Shown here: piece by piece, positions 8,091-16,973 of the stretch
How the letters are laid out: the number at the start of each line of letters is the position of its first letter
Numbering within the stretch: position 1 is the stretch's first letter
Source of the DNA: Alphaproteobacteria bacterium
Lineage (GTDB): Bacteria; Pseudomonadota; Alphaproteobacteria; Micavibrionales; Micavibrionaceae
Direction of reading: 5' to 3'
Length of the DNA: 64,000 bases
NCBI GenBank assembly: GCA_017302165.1
Contig: JAFLCW010000001.1
Span: forward strand, 124,001-188,000
Made by a program: the position numbers and the translations under genes
The notes under the pieces: model-generated
Database searches by the model: none
What the model was told of the DNA's origin: nothing
What the model saw: the letters and a program-made list of their open reading frames with translations, nothing else

Positions 8091-8725
8091 AAAGGAATAT
8101 CCTTGGCGCGTTTCCAAAGCTTCAAAAATTCCATTCTGAAAAAACGCGAAATAAAGGGATCTTCAATCACGTAAACATTCACATCATCTTCAGAAAAAAG
8201 TATAAAGCCTGTTTTGTCGCCAAAAATATAAATAGGCAAAGCACCAAAATCTTCAGGTTGAGAATGTTTATAAACAGCGTAGTGAGAAGATATAACATTC
8301 ATATCACCCTCTTTAATGAGAAAACGACATTTCAGGCCGGGAACCGAAGCCATGCGATCCATGTGAACATGCGCATCATCACGCTCAAACTTTAAAAACT
8401 GAGATTCATCTACGTTGCTACAGAAGACTTCGCCGCCATTCTTAATGGTGTCGTACACATCTTCCAAAAAATCCATAAATCCAATACGTCCGCGATAGAC
8501 CTTGAAGCCTCCCGATTTTTTAGCCACACCTTGGTTGTCAAAAAATTCAATACCCGATTGATCAAGTGCATTTTGGATGGCCTGAACCGTTTTAAGGCTT
8601 CCGGCCGACTTACCAGCCTCTATTTTCGAAATCATATCTTTTGAAACCCCAGAGGCTTGGGAGAGTTCTTCTTGGTTCCATTCCAAAAGCGCGCGCGCAG
8701 CAGCAATTTGATTTTTTGTGATCAT
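8087..8725 (-). CDS. XRE-family transcriptional regulator with C-terminal sensory-like domain
   Basis: The 212-residue product opens with a Cro/C1-type helix-turn-helix (residues about 5-55: LLEWNQEELSQASGVSKDMISKIEAG). The remaining 140 residues form a separate alpha/beta domain starting FKVYRGRIGFMDFLEDVYD, reminiscent of effector domains in TrmB-like regulators; I cannot name the ligand. The ATG at 8725 follows AAGGAATTT, a good Shine-Dalgarno sequence; an in-frame start at 8761 lacks one. It is translationally coupled to the EgtD-like gene and probably controls the pair. Confidence 0.85.
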   Translation of the reverse strand: MITKNQIAAARALLEWNQEELSQASGVSKDMISKIEAGKSAGSLKTVQAIQNALDQSGIEFFDNQGVAKKSGGFKVYRGRIGFMDFLEDVYDTIKNGGEVFCSNVDESQFLKFERDDAHVHMDRMASVPGLKCRFLIKEGDMNVISSHYAVYKHSQPEDFGALPIYIFGDKTGFILFSEDDVNVYVIEDPFISRFFRMEFLKLWKRAKDIPL

Positions 8726-8788
8726 AAATTCCTTTTTATAGAATATATTTCCACTACTCAAGAAATTAAATTCTATTAAATACGTTTT

Positions 8789-8803
8789 TTAATGCTTTTT
8801 TAA
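8789..8803. promoter_or_regulatory. ctrA box: CtrA-type box TTAA-N7-TTAA
   Basis: TTAATGCTTTTTTAA fits TTAA-N7-TTAA exactly. It lies in the AT-rich divergent region between the XRE gene (start 8725) and the small gene starting at 8879. Because the whole stretch 8740-8820 is AT-rich, chance occurrence is more likely here than at the other boxes. Confidence 0.4.
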
Positions 8804-8878
8804 TAAATTATGACTATAAATAACACACCGCGCAGGATGATGTGGGGTTAAAAACAACGGATAATAGGGATTAAGTCT

Positions 8879-9247
8879 ATGAAAATATTAAAAGAAACAC
8901 TGATTGAACGTCTGCGTAGCCGTCTGGCGCCCGCCCATGCCGTCAAGATGATCTACACGCTTCAGCGCGCCACCCGCCACAGCGGCATTGATTATATGGC
9001 GGTGAAAGAGGCCTCAGAGATGGTAGAGCGGTATAAAAAAGACGCCAAGCTGGCCATCCGTCAACTTCGTCGGTGGGAAACCAGAAAGGCTCCGGGATCT
9101 GCCGATAAATCCGCCTTAGAAGGCCGGATTCTCAAGAATATGGCACGCCAAAATGCCGCACATTATCTGGATGCCCGCCGCGAATATCATGATCTGGTCG
9201 CGCTGGCTCTCCTGAAATACCAAACCGCCCCCAGCAATCAGAATTAA
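8879..9247 (+). CDS. Hypothetical protein, helical and basic
   Basis: The 122-residue product is strongly basic and predicted helical, with repeated Arg/Lys clusters (IERLRSRLAPAHAVK, RQLRRWETRKAP). No signal peptide, membrane segment or cysteine is seen. I do not recognise a family. The codon pattern is like that of its neighbours. The ATG is preceded by GGGAT. It is followed by a terminator-like hairpin and then rpsA. Confidence 0.7.
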   Translation: MKILKETLIERLRSRLAPAHAVKMIYTLQRATRHSGIDYMAVKEASEMVERYKKDAKLAIRQLRRWETRKAPGSADKSALEGRILKNMARQNAAHYLDARREYHDLVALALLKYQTAPSNQN

Positions 9248-9314
9248 GTAACGGGTTGATAGAACAAGCAAAAAGCTTGATCTGCCTATGTTAATCCGTG
9301 CGTTCCAACCGCCC

Positions 9315-9351
9315 CCTGCCGGATCTCCCCCTGGCGGGGGGCAGGCTTTTT
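9315..9351 (+). terminator. Probable intrinsic terminator
   Basis: CCTGCC (9315-9320) and CCCC (9327-9330) pair with GGGGGGCAGG (9336-9345) across a short loop, leaving a 6-base bulge on the left arm. A run of five T follows at 9347-9351. It probably ends the small gene at 8879-9247 before rpsA. Confidence 0.5.
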
Positions 9352-9518
9352 GGCTTTGGTTAAACATCGCGATAGAGCCTTTAAAAATAGAGGAAAAAAC
9401 CCTTTCCTTCGCCCCCCCCATCCGCTACAACACTCGCGACTTTGGCCAAGGCCGGGCTGCGCGCCTTATCAAACCTTGCCAAACGTATATTTCATATAAG
9501 ACAAGGAAGTAACACAAC

Positions 9519-11321
9519 ATGGCACATATCGCCGCAAACTTAAAAGACAGAGACGACTCCCGGGAGTTCGCCCAATTATTGGCTGACTCGATGGGTGAAA
9601 GTAAAAAATTTGATGGTAACGTCGTGAAAGGCCGGATCATTTCGATTGAAAATGATTCTGTCGTCATTGACGTCGGTTTGAAATCCGAAGGACGTATTCC
9701 CCTTCGCGAATTTTCAATGCCCGGTCAAGAACCCGAAGTACGCGTGGGTGACGAAGTCGAAGTCTTCGTTGAACGCATGGAAAATAAAGAAGGCCAGACC
9801 TCTCTCTCCCGTGAAAAAGCACGGCGTGAAGAAGTTTGGATTGAACTGGAAAAATCCCACACCAAAGGTGAACGTGTCACCGGGGTTATTTTCGGCAAAG
9901 TTAAAGGCGGTTTCACCGTGGATCTGGGCGGCGCAATTGCGTTCCTGCCGGGATCACAGGTGGATATCCGTCCGGTGCGCGATGTCTCCCCGCTGATGGG
10001 CACACCGCAACCTTTCATGATTTTGAAAATGGATCGTCCGCGCGGCAACATCGTTGTCTCCCGCCGCGCCATCCTCGAGGAATCACGTCAGGATGCCCGC
10101 TCTGACCTGCTCGAAGGAATCCGCGAAGGTTCCGTCGTTCAAGGGGTGGTCAAAAACATCACCGATTACGGCGCGTTCATTGATTTGGGCGGCGTAGATG
10201 GTTTGTTGCACGTCACGGATATTTCGTGGAAACGTGTGGCACATCCGTCCGAAGCCCTCACCATCGGTCAAACCCTCAATGTTCAAGTCATCCGCTACAA
10301 CGCGGAAAATCAGCGTATCTCGCTGGGTCTGAAACAACTCGAAGGTGATCCATGGGAAGGTGTCAAATCCAAATATCCTGTAGGGGCACGCCTGAAAGGC
10401 CGTGTGACCAACCTGACGGATTACGGTGCCTTTGTTGAACTGGAGAATGGAATCGAAGGTTTGGTTCACGTCTCCGAAATGTCCTGGACAAAGAAAAACG
10501 TTCACCCGAACAAACTGGTCTCCACGTCTCAGGAAGTGGAAGTCATTGTGCTCGAAGTGGATAGCGACAAACGCCGCATTTCACTGGGCATGAAACAATG
10601 CCAGGAAAACCCCTGGACAGGTTTTGCCGAAAAATTCCAAGAAGGCCAGACCCTCGAAGGGGAAATCCGCAACATCGCCGAATTCGGCATGTTCGTCGCG
10701 ATGACCTCGGACATAGACGGGATGGTGCACCTCTCGGATATTTCATGGGAAGACCAGACCGAAGAAGCCCTCAAAGCGTATAAAAAAGGTGACATGGTCA
10801 AGGTAAAAGTGCTGGAGATCGACCCCGCGAAAGAACGCGTGGCACTCGGGATCAAGCAACTCACCAATGATCCGCATGAAGGTGCCCTGAAAGGGATGGC
10901 CAAAGGCGCGGTTGTCACGTGCACGGTATCGGCTATCACGGATGGCGGTATTGAGGTCACGGTGAATGACGGCCTGACCGGCTTCATCAAAAAGGCGGAT
11001 CTGTCCCGCGAGCGTTCGGAACAACGTCCGGATCGTTTTGCTGTCGGCGAAAAAGTCGATGCCAAAATCCTGACGGTTGATTCCAAAAAACGCACGCTGT
11101 CCCTGTCTATCAAGGCACGGGAGATCGATGAGGATAAAGCCGCCCTCGAAGCGTTCGGGTCTACGGAATCGGGTGCGTCTCTGGGTGATATTCTGGGCGC
11201 CGCGCTGGGTAAATCCGGTGGAGCTTCTGCCGACGACGCCAAGGCAAAAAAAGTACCGGCCAAAAAGCCAGCCGCTAAAAAAGCCAAGGATGATGCCGGC
11301 ACCGAAACAGACGGCGAATAA
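9519..11321 (+). CDS. rpsA: 30S ribosomal protein S1
   Basis: S1 binds mRNA and helps place it on the 30S subunit. The 600-residue product has the expected six S1 repeats, seen as recurring units of the type GxVxxIxxYGAFVxLxxGxxGLVHxSxxSW, for example ITDYGAFIDLGGVDGLLH and LTDYGAFVELENGIEGLVHV. The C-terminal tail is rich in Lys and Ala (VPAKKPAAKKAKDDAG). AAGGAAG at 9503-9509 supports the ATG at 9519. In many proteobacteria cmk precedes rpsA; here a small unknown gene does. A strong terminator follows. Confidence 0.98.
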   Translation: MAHIAANLKDRDDSREFAQLLADSMGESKKFDGNVVKGRIISIENDSVVIDVGLKSEGRIPLREFSMPGQEPEVRVGDEVEVFVERMENKEGQTSLSREKARREEVWIELEKSHTKGERVTGVIFGKVKGGFTVDLGGAIAFLPGSQVDIRPVRDVSPLMGTPQPFMILKMDRPRGNIVVSRRAILEESRQDARSDLLEGIREGSVVQGVVKNITDYGAFIDLGGVDGLLHVTDISWKRVAHPSEALTIGQTLNVQVIRYNAENQRISLGLKQLEGDPWEGVKSKYPVGARLKGRVTNLTDYGAFVELENGIEGLVHVSEMSWTKKNVHPNKLVSTSQEVEVIVLEVDSDKRRISLGMKQCQENPWTGFAEKFQEGQTLEGEIRNIAEFGMFVAMTSDIDGMVHLSDISWEDQTEEALKAYKKGDMVKVKVLEIDPAKERVALGIKQLTNDPHEGALKGMAKGAVVTCTVSAITDGGIEVTVNDGLTGFIKKADLSRERSEQRPDRFAVGEKVDAKILTVDSKKRTLSLSIKAREIDEDKAALEAFGSTESGASLGDILGAALGKSGGASADDAKAKKVPAKKPAAKKAKDDAGTETDGE

Positions 11322-11387
11322 ACGCGCCGTTACATCACAAGATAATCTGGGCTCCATCTCCTTCGTTTGGTCCCGGGTTTGGTAGGA

Positions 11388-11422
11388 TCAGGCCGGTGCC
11401 CCCTCACCGGCCTGATTTTTTT
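11388..11422 (+). terminator. Intrinsic terminator of rpsA
   Basis: TCAGGCCGGTG and CACCGGCCTGA form a perfect 11-base-pair stem with a 6-base loop, followed by seven T. It separates rpsA from the inverse autotransporter gene, which must have its own promoter between here and 11456 or rely on read-through. Confidence 0.92.
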
Positions 11423-11455
11423 GTAATTTTCTCTAAATGATATATATTTGAGGTC

Positions 11456-13846
11456 GTGAACTTTCGCCTTCACATAACGATTCTCCTGATAAGCCCTGCG
11501 TTAGTCTTCCCCGTAAAGGCTTGGGCGGAAGATGCCCCTGTGACTACGCGCAAGCCCCTTGAAGCGCGGGTAGAAGCTAGTTTACGACCCGGCACAGAAC
11601 GCTCCATCGCCCTGACGGAATTCTGGGTACCCATCGCACAAAACCCCCGGGATGGCTCTGTACTTTACGGCGACCTACGAATGATGGGGGATGATCAAGA
11701 TAACCGGGAATTTAACGTAGGTGCCGGTTATCGAAAAATGGTGACAACTGCTTTAATAGGAGAAGGCATTGTCGGCGGGCACGTCTGGTATGACCGCAGA
11801 TTAACCGAGCGAGGATCAAAATTTAATCAGCTCACCGCCGGTATGGAATGGTTTTCAGATGTGTGGGATGCCAAGATCAATGCCTATCTGCCGTTAAACA
11901 AAGACCAACATTTCACACAAGCCAACCCGAATGGCACGAATGCCCGTTTTTCTAACAACCAGATCATCCTGAATACAGACCAAAGCGTAGTTGAAGAAGC
12001 CTTGCCGGGTCTGGATTTAGAATTGGGTTTAAACTTATCTTTCATGGATGATGTGACTGACTCAACACGGGTTTATGGCGGTGTGTATCATTTCCAAGGA
12101 GATCAAGCCGAGAATGTTACCGGATGGCGGGCACGCATTGCCAGTGATGTGACATCAGATTTTCAAGTCGGTGCCCGTTTTCAAAGAGATGATACACGCG
12201 GCTCCCAAGGATTTTTAGAAGCAACCCTTCGCTTCCCCTTTGGCAACAAGAAAAGTTATCAGCAAGACGGGGTTTATGCCCGATTGGATGAAAGTCCGGA
12301 ACGTGACATTGACATTGTCAGCTCAGAAGCCGTCATAGACGATGGATTAAATAAAATATTACAAAACAATACAACAGGCGCGATCCAAAATATTATCCAT
12401 GTGGATAACACAGCCCCGGGCGGTGGCACCGGAACGAATGAGTCAAGATTTAATACCTTAGCCGCCGCCCAAGCGGCCGCAGGGCCAAATGACATCATCT
12501 ACGTTCACCGGGGGAATGGCACGACAGCCGGGCAAAATGCAGGCATTACAATGAACAAATCCGGTCAAATGCTCATTGGCTCAGGCACTGATCTGACATT
12601 TGATACCGCACGGTTTAATACTGGCAACATCGGAATCAGCGGATCTTCAGTTCTTATTGCTAAAAGCTCTGCCCCTTCGATAGGAAATGCAGGAGGACAA
12701 GGCATAACAATTTCTGCTGATAATATATTGGTTTCAGGTATTGATATTAATGGAACAACCGGCAGAGGCATTCAAATTGATGACTCAAATAATGTTACTC
12801 TAAAAAATATATCTATTTCGAATGCAGTGACAAATTCTCTATATGGTTTCTTTGATAATAATTTATCCTTTCAACTGACCCTGGATAATATTACGGCAAC
12901 CAGTCCAATTACAGGGGATCATATAAGTATTAATACTGCCAATAATACGTCTTTGTCTTTTACAGCAAATAATTTGACGCTTCGTAACGCCACGCAAAGT
13001 GGAATGGCGGCCGTCAGTTCATCAACCTCATACATGCAACCCACTATCCAAAATTCCCTGATAACCGACAGTGGATTAAATGGAATAAATTTTGTGGCGA
13101 ATAATAACTCAACCATGTTTGCATCCACCCTGAACAACCAGATTCTGCGGTCAGTCAACAGTAGCATCAGATATGGTGCTCAATTATCGGGGAGATTATC
13201 AGGGAATATTAGTAACAATTACTCCGACACCGTGACAACCAGCCACGGAATTATTGTAAGAGCGGCCAACGACTCCATTATAGACAACCTAATTGTTGAA
13301 AATAATACGTCTATCAATGCCAATGTTCATGGGATTGTTGTTGATGATTGCTGTACCATGGGGGGTACATCTCAAATAACAAACATCACTTTAAAAAATA
13401 ATATTACCCGAAATAACGGCCAAGAAGGCATTAATATTTTGAAATTCGCTACGACTGGAGGTTTAGATACTATTACACTTGATGGTAACGTTTCAGAGAA
13501 TAATCTGCGGGATGGCATTAGTATATCTGGCATAAATGATCAAGGCGGGGTGAGAGCTCTCTTAAAAAACAACATCCTAAGAAATAATGGACGTTATGGC
13601 ATCAGTATTAATGATGATACCATCTCTATACTAGATATTGATCTAGGCGGAGGCCTGCTGGGTTCGCCCGGCAACAACACAATTTTATCTAATACAAGTA
13701 CGGATGTTTTTCTCGATTTGGACAATAATATCCTCAAAGCCGAAAATAACTGGTGGGGGAACGCCCTTGGCCTCTTGCCCGGCAGGCAGACCCTGGATGG
13801 GGCTTCAAGCATAGATTCAACGCCTTTTCTGACGTCTAGCCCCTAA
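11456..13846 (+). CDS. Inverse autotransporter with right-handed beta-helix passenger
   Basis: The 796-residue product has a signal peptide (about 1-24, ending VKAWA), then an intimin/invasin-type beta-barrel (about 35-285) with segments such as GHVWYDRRLTERGSKFNQL and an amphipathic strand pattern. Inverse autotransporters insert this barrel in the outer membrane and display the C-terminal part. Here that part (about 310-796) is an Asn- and Ile-rich right-handed parallel beta-helix of NosD/pectate-lyase style (repeats like ISADNILVSGIDINGTTGRGIQID), not the Ig-like repeats of intimin. The passenger DNA is clearly more AT-rich than its neighbours, which suggests transfer. The GTG start has GAGG upstream. 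Confidence 0.85.
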   Translation: MNFRLHITILLISPALVFPVKAWAEDAPVTTRKPLEARVEASLRPGTERSIALTEFWVPIAQNPRDGSVLYGDLRMMGDDQDNREFNVGAGYRKMVTTALIGEGIVGGHVWYDRRLTERGSKFNQLTAGMEWFSDVWDAKINAYLPLNKDQHFTQANPNGTNARFSNNQIILNTDQSVVEEALPGLDLELGLNLSFMDDVTDSTRVYGGVYHFQGDQAENVTGWRARIASDVTSDFQVGARFQRDDTRGSQGFLEATLRFPFGNKKSYQQDGVYARLDESPERDIDIVSSEAVIDDGLNKILQNNTTGAIQNIIHVDNTAPGGGTGTNESRFNTLAAAQAAAGPNDIIYVHRGNGTTAGQNAGITMNKSGQMLIGSGTDLTFDTARFNTGNIGISGSSVLIAKSSAPSIGNAGGQGITISADNILVSGIDINGTTGRGIQIDDSNNVTLKNISISNAVTNSLYGFFDNNLSFQLTLDNITATSPITGDHISINTANNTSLSFTANNLTLRNATQSGMAAVSSSTSYMQPTIQNSLITDSGLNGINFVANNNSTMFASTLNNQILRSVNSSIRYGAQLSGRLSGNISNNYSDTVTTSHGIIVRAANDSIIDNLIVENNTSINANVHGIVVDDCCTMGGTSQITNITLKNNITRNNGQEGINILKFATTGGLDTITLDGNVSENNLRDGISISGINDQGGVRALLKNNILRNNGRYGISINDDTISILDIDLGGGLLGSPGNNTILSNTSTDVFLDLDNNILKAENNWWGNALGLLPGRQTLDGASSIDSTPFLTSSP

Positions 13847-13964
13847 ATTCCCTTATCTATCAATGTTTTGGCTTGACGATCCCGGGGAAAATACGTCATC
13901 CTGAAGGGGAAGTCTGAACCGATCAAGTTAGATCGACTAAGTTAAACCGATAGAGGGTAACGCG

Positions 13965-14297
13965 ATGACCAAATCTGAGCTTATTCAAAAACTGGCGGAA
14001 CGTAATCCGCATCTGTTCCTTCGGGACATTGAAAAGATTGTCGATACCATCTTCGAAGAAATCACCTCAGCATTGGTCAAGGGCGACCGGGTTGAATTGC
14101 GCGGTTTTGGGGCTTTTTCGGTGAAATCACGGGATGCCCGCACGGGGCGTAATCCGCGTACCGGGGAAACCGTCAAGGTAGACGCCAAACGGCTTCCGTT
14201 CTTTAAAACCGGCAAAGGCCTGCGGGAACGTCTCAACGGCGGCCACGATGATAGCCAATCCGATGAAGATGATTTTTACGATAAAGATTCGGCTTAA
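13965..14297 (+). CDS. ihfB: Integration host factor subunit beta
   Basis: This DNA-bending subunit works as a dimer with IhfA in recombination, replication and transcription. The 110-residue product has the HU/IHF fold: [15 protein letters not shown], the [15 protein letters not shown] strand and the DNA-intercalating arm [12 protein letters not shown]. It carries an acidic C-terminal tail ([14 protein letters not shown]) beyond the usual 95 or so residues. GAGGGTAA precedes the ATG. Two AAGTTA copies 14 bases apart (13925 and 13939) lie upstream and could be an operator. It heads the run leading to the pyrF and trp genes, though a terminator separates them. Confidence 0.95.
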   Translation: MTKSELIQKLAERNPHLFLRDIEKIVDTIFEEITSALVKGDRVELRGFGAFSVKSRDARTGRNPRTGETVKVDAKRLPFFKTGKGLRERLNGGHDDSQSDEDDFYDKDSA

Positions 14298-14320
14298 AGC
14301 GCACATATCCGCTAGACCCA

Positions 14321-14359
14321 AGCCCCCTTCAGCCTTATGCGCCAAGGGGGTTATTTTTT
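14321..14359 (+). terminator. Intrinsic terminator of ihfB
   Basis: CCCCCTT at 14323-14329 pairs with AAGGGGG at 14344-14350, and TTATTTTTT follows. The stem is short but GC-rich, between ihfB and the LapA-domain gene. Confidence 0.7.
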
Positions 14360-14400
14360 GACAATAGGCACTTCGCAGAACGAAGAAGGCACGATATAAC

Positions 14401-14790
14401 ATGCCTACGATGATCGCTTTTTTACGATTACTTCTACTGCTCAGCGTGGTGACGGGGGCTCTGTTATTTGCGGGGGCACACCGCACCCCCGTGGATTTTA
14501 TCTTTAGCCCGTTTCATGACCCCGTTATTCTGCCGCTTTATATTTTGGGGCTGGGGTTACTGGCCGGGGGGTTTATCATGGGTATGCTGGCCGCGTGGCT
14601 GGGGATGCATTCGGTTCGCCGTGCCCTGCGCCAAAGCCAAAAAGCCCTGAAATCCCTTCAAAAGGAACATGAGTTGATCAAACATAAATCCATATCGAGC
14701 CAGAGCACCGATATTTCCGCCCAAATGCCCCCCTTACCCTCTCATGCAATTGTTTCTTCTGTTCCGTCCTTACCCCGAGACCTATCATGA
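14401..14790 (+). CDS. LapA-domain (lipopolysaccharide assembly protein A) family membrane protein
   Basis: The 129-residue product has two membrane segments (about 5-25 and 45-70) and then a cytoplasmic coiled region (SVRRALRQSQKALKSLQKEHELI), the layout of the YciS/LapA family, which in E. coli acts with LapB in controlling lipopolysaccharide synthesis. It is unrelated to the Pseudomonas adhesin also called LapA. Its stop overlaps the pyrF start as ATGA, and the gene order ihfB, lapA-domain, pyrF is usual in alphaproteobacteria. Confidence 0.85.
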   Translation: MPTMIAFLRLLLLLSVVTGALLFAGAHRTPVDFIFSPFHDPVILPLYILGLGLLAGGFIMGMLAAWLGMHSVRRALRQSQKALKSLQKEHELIKHKSISSQSTDISAQMPPLPSHAIVSSVPSLPRDLS

Positions 14791-15479
14791 CATCCTCCCC
14801 CCCAATTTTCTGTGCGATTGATACCTCTGATCTGGATCAGGCGCAGTCTTTATCCCGTAAAATTTCGGGGACAGGGTGCGGGATTAAGCTCGGGCTTGAG
14901 TTTTTTAACCGTTTTGGCCCCTCAGGCGTTGAAAAAATCAAAAAAAAAATCGGGGACAGTAAATTATTTCTAGACTTAAAATATCATGACATCCCGAATA
15001 CGGTGGCAGGTGCCATTAAGGCCGTCAGCACACTGGGGGTGGATTACCTCAATGTTCATGCGGCGGGTGGGCTGGAGATGATGCAAGAAGCCAAAGCCGT
15101 TTGCCCCCCCCAAACCAAACTTCTCGCTGTCACCGTTTTAACATCGCTGGAAGATGAGCATTTGCGTGCCGTAGGGCAAAGCACCCCCGCCGGAGATCAA
15201 GTCGAACGTCTGGCACGCCTGACCCAGACGGCTGGTTTGGACGGCGTTGTCTGCTCCGCGCATGAAATCAAGCGGCTCCGCGCGGCCTGCGGGGACGATT
15301 TCGTCCTAATGGTGCCCGGCATTCGGCCAGCAGGTGCCGATAAGGGCGATCAAAAGCGCGTGATGACGCCGTCAGAGGCCTTTGAGGCCGGGGCGACCCA
15401 TCTGGTGATCGGCAGACCTATTACCGGTGCCCCAGACCCTGAAACCGCGGCGCGCGATATCCTAAAGGCTCTGCGCTAA
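14787..15479 (+). CDS. pyrF: Orotidine 5'-phosphate decarboxylase
   Basis: The enzyme converts OMP to UMP, the last step of UMP synthesis. The 230-residue product is a TIM barrel with the catalytic cluster complete: Lys34 in GIKLG, then Asp63, Lys65 and Asp68 in FLDLKYHDIPNTV. The C-terminal phosphate site PGIRPAGADKGDQKR and HLVIGRPIT are present. It overlaps the upstream gene by ATGA and the downstream trpF by one base (TAATG), so it belongs to a tightly coupled operon. Confidence 0.97.
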   Translation: MTSSPPIFCAIDTSDLDQAQSLSRKISGTGCGIKLGLEFFNRFGPSGVEKIKKKIGDSKLFLDLKYHDIPNTVAGAIKAVSTLGVDYLNVHAAGGLEMMQEAKAVCPPQTKLLAVTVLTSLEDEHLRAVGQSTPAGDQVERLARLTQTAGLDGVVCSAHEIKRLRAACGDDFVLMVPGIRPAGADKGDQKRVMTPSEAFEAGATHLVIGRPITGAPDPETAARDILKALR

Positions 15480-16108
15480 TGGTCTTGGTCAAAATCTGTG
15501 GTCTCACCGAACCCCACGGCCTCACCGCCGCGATTGAGGGCGGGGCTGATTTTGTCGGGTTTGTCTTTCACCCCCCCTCTCCCCGCGCCGTCACGCCTGA
15601 TATTGCCCGCTATCTGGCGAGCTATGTCCCGTCGTCGGTTCGCCGTGTCGGGCTTTTCGTCAATCCAGATCTTGAATTGCTGCAACAAACTGTGCAGCAA
15701 GGATTTTTGGACATGATACAGCTTCATGGCGATGAAGATACTGATTTTATTAATAAATTGAAGGGGGACTATGGCCTGCCCGTCATGAAGGTAGTCAACG
15801 TTGCAGCAAAAAAAGATCTGGAAGCGGGTGCCCGCTTCGAGCCGATCGCCGACTGGATGCTGTTTGACACGAAAACAGCTTCGGGGTCAGGGGGCACCGG
15901 ACGGACCTTTGATTGGAGCGTCCTGAAAGACTACCCGCATCAAAAACCCTGGATGCTGGCCGGTGGGCTGACCGTGGATAATATCGCCGAAGCCAGCCGG
16001 ATTCTCGCCCCCACCGTGTTAGACGTTTCCAGCGGGGTTGAGTCCAGCCGGGGCGTCAAAGACCCCGGCAAGATCAGAGCCTTTCTTCAGGCGGCCAAAT
16101 CTCTTTAA
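15479..16108 (+). CDS. trpF: Phosphoribosylanthranilate isomerase
   Basis: This TIM-barrel enzyme carries out the Amadori rearrangement in tryptophan synthesis. The 209-residue product shows KICGLTEP with the catalytic cysteine, ADFVGFVFHPPSPRAV, QLHGDED, LLFDTK-type 'MLFDTKTASGSGGTGRTFDW' with the catalytic aspartate, and GGLTVDN with DVSSGVESSRGVKD at the phosphate site. It starts one base inside the pyrF stop. Its 3' end overlaps the convergent secreted-protein gene by 4 bases. Confidence 0.97.
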   Translation: MVLVKICGLTEPHGLTAAIEGGADFVGFVFHPPSPRAVTPDIARYLASYVPSSVRRVGLFVNPDLELLQQTVQQGFLDMIQLHGDEDTDFINKLKGDYGLPVMKVVNVAAKKDLEAGARFEPIADWMLFDTKTASGSGGTGRTFDWSVLKDYPHQKPWMLAGGLTVDNIAEASRILAPTVLDVSSGVESSRGVKDPGKIRAFLQAAKSL

Positions 16109-16899
16109 GGCTTGGGTGTTTCTGGCGAAGGCGAAGGTGCCGAAGATCCACCCGCGGGTATCAGATCCTGTCCATAGAACGATTGCCAGACTTGATTGGC
16201 ACCGGCCCGTGCCCGCGCGGCGACAACTCGATAGGCGTTTTGTTCTTCGGGGGTGATCTCCACTTTATTTTCTTGGGCGAGCAAGCTGGCCTCTACGGCT
16301 TTTTGCACCTCAACCAGATAAGCAGGCTCGGTCTGTTCGTTATAACGCGGCTTAAAGAAGGTCTCTCCCCGCGTTAAAATAGCCTCAAGCCGTGCCGCGG
16401 CCTGATACGCCAAAAGCGCGTTTTTAACCCCGGCAGGTAACGTACCGCTGATCCCGGTTTTCGGGGAAGCCAGCAAATCCCCGAAGGCCGGCACATCCCG
16501 GGGCAGGGGTTCAACACCAATGCGTGTTTGGGACGCCACATAAATTTCGTTCAAGCTGGATACTTGGGCGGCCTCTAGATCTTTAAGGATATCTGTCATC
16601 GGGCGAATACGCTCAAAAGATTTTTTGCCCGTGTCCACGCCCGTTTCATGGGCAATCAACAAGGCCGCTTGAAGCTTTTTAATCTCATTTATCGTCTGTT
16701 GGCCCAATTGGTCTTTGGGGACAAAGGCCTCAACTAACTGGCCTAAAAACATACGTTCGATTGCCATACCGGTTACTCCTTGTCTGTGAATAGAGGGTTG
16801 TTGGGACTGCGCCTGAACCTGTGCCTGAAAAGGGTCGATAAGCACCAAAGCCAGGGCAAGAGGCCCCTCAAATCTTTTACTATGTATAGTCATAATCAT
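16105..16899 (-). CDS. Hypothetical secreted protein
   Basis: The 264-residue product has a signal-peptide-like start (hydrophobic PLALALVLIDPFQAQVQA) and then a largely helical, Gln- and Ala-rich body without cysteines, ending in a Ser/Pro tail (SSAPSPSPETPKP). I recognise no family. It lies antisense within the trp gene run, between trpF and trpB, and overlaps the trpF end by 4 bases. Start is uncertain: the ATG at 16893, two codons in, has AAAGA at better spacing. Confidence 0.7.
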   Translation of the reverse strand: MIMTIHSKRFEGPLALALVLIDPFQAQVQAQSQQPSIHRQGVTGMAIERMFLGQLVEAFVPKDQLGQQTINEIKKLQAALLIAHETGVDTGKKSFERIRPMTDILKDLEAAQVSSLNEIYVASQTRIGVEPLPRDVPAFGDLLASPKTGISGTLPAGVKNALLAYQAAARLEAILTRGETFFKPRYNEQTEPAYLVEVQKAVEASLLAQENKVEITPEEQNAYRVVAARARAGANQVWQSFYGQDLIPAGGSSAPSPSPETPKP

Positions 16900-16973
16900 T
16901 CTTTAGAATTCTTCAGCCACATCGTCAACATAAAAAAATATACTTTGATCTGAATTTCCTTTAAAAAACGCCC

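Noticed and set aside
10529..11302. 257-codon minus-strand frame opposite rpsA
   Set aside because: Ser- and Arg-rich translation of the complement of a conserved gene; no independent support.
14401..14790. Reading the LapA-domain protein as the biofilm adhesin LapA
   Set aside because: It is a 129-residue membrane protein of the lipopolysaccharide-assembly LapA/YciS family; the shared name is coincidental.
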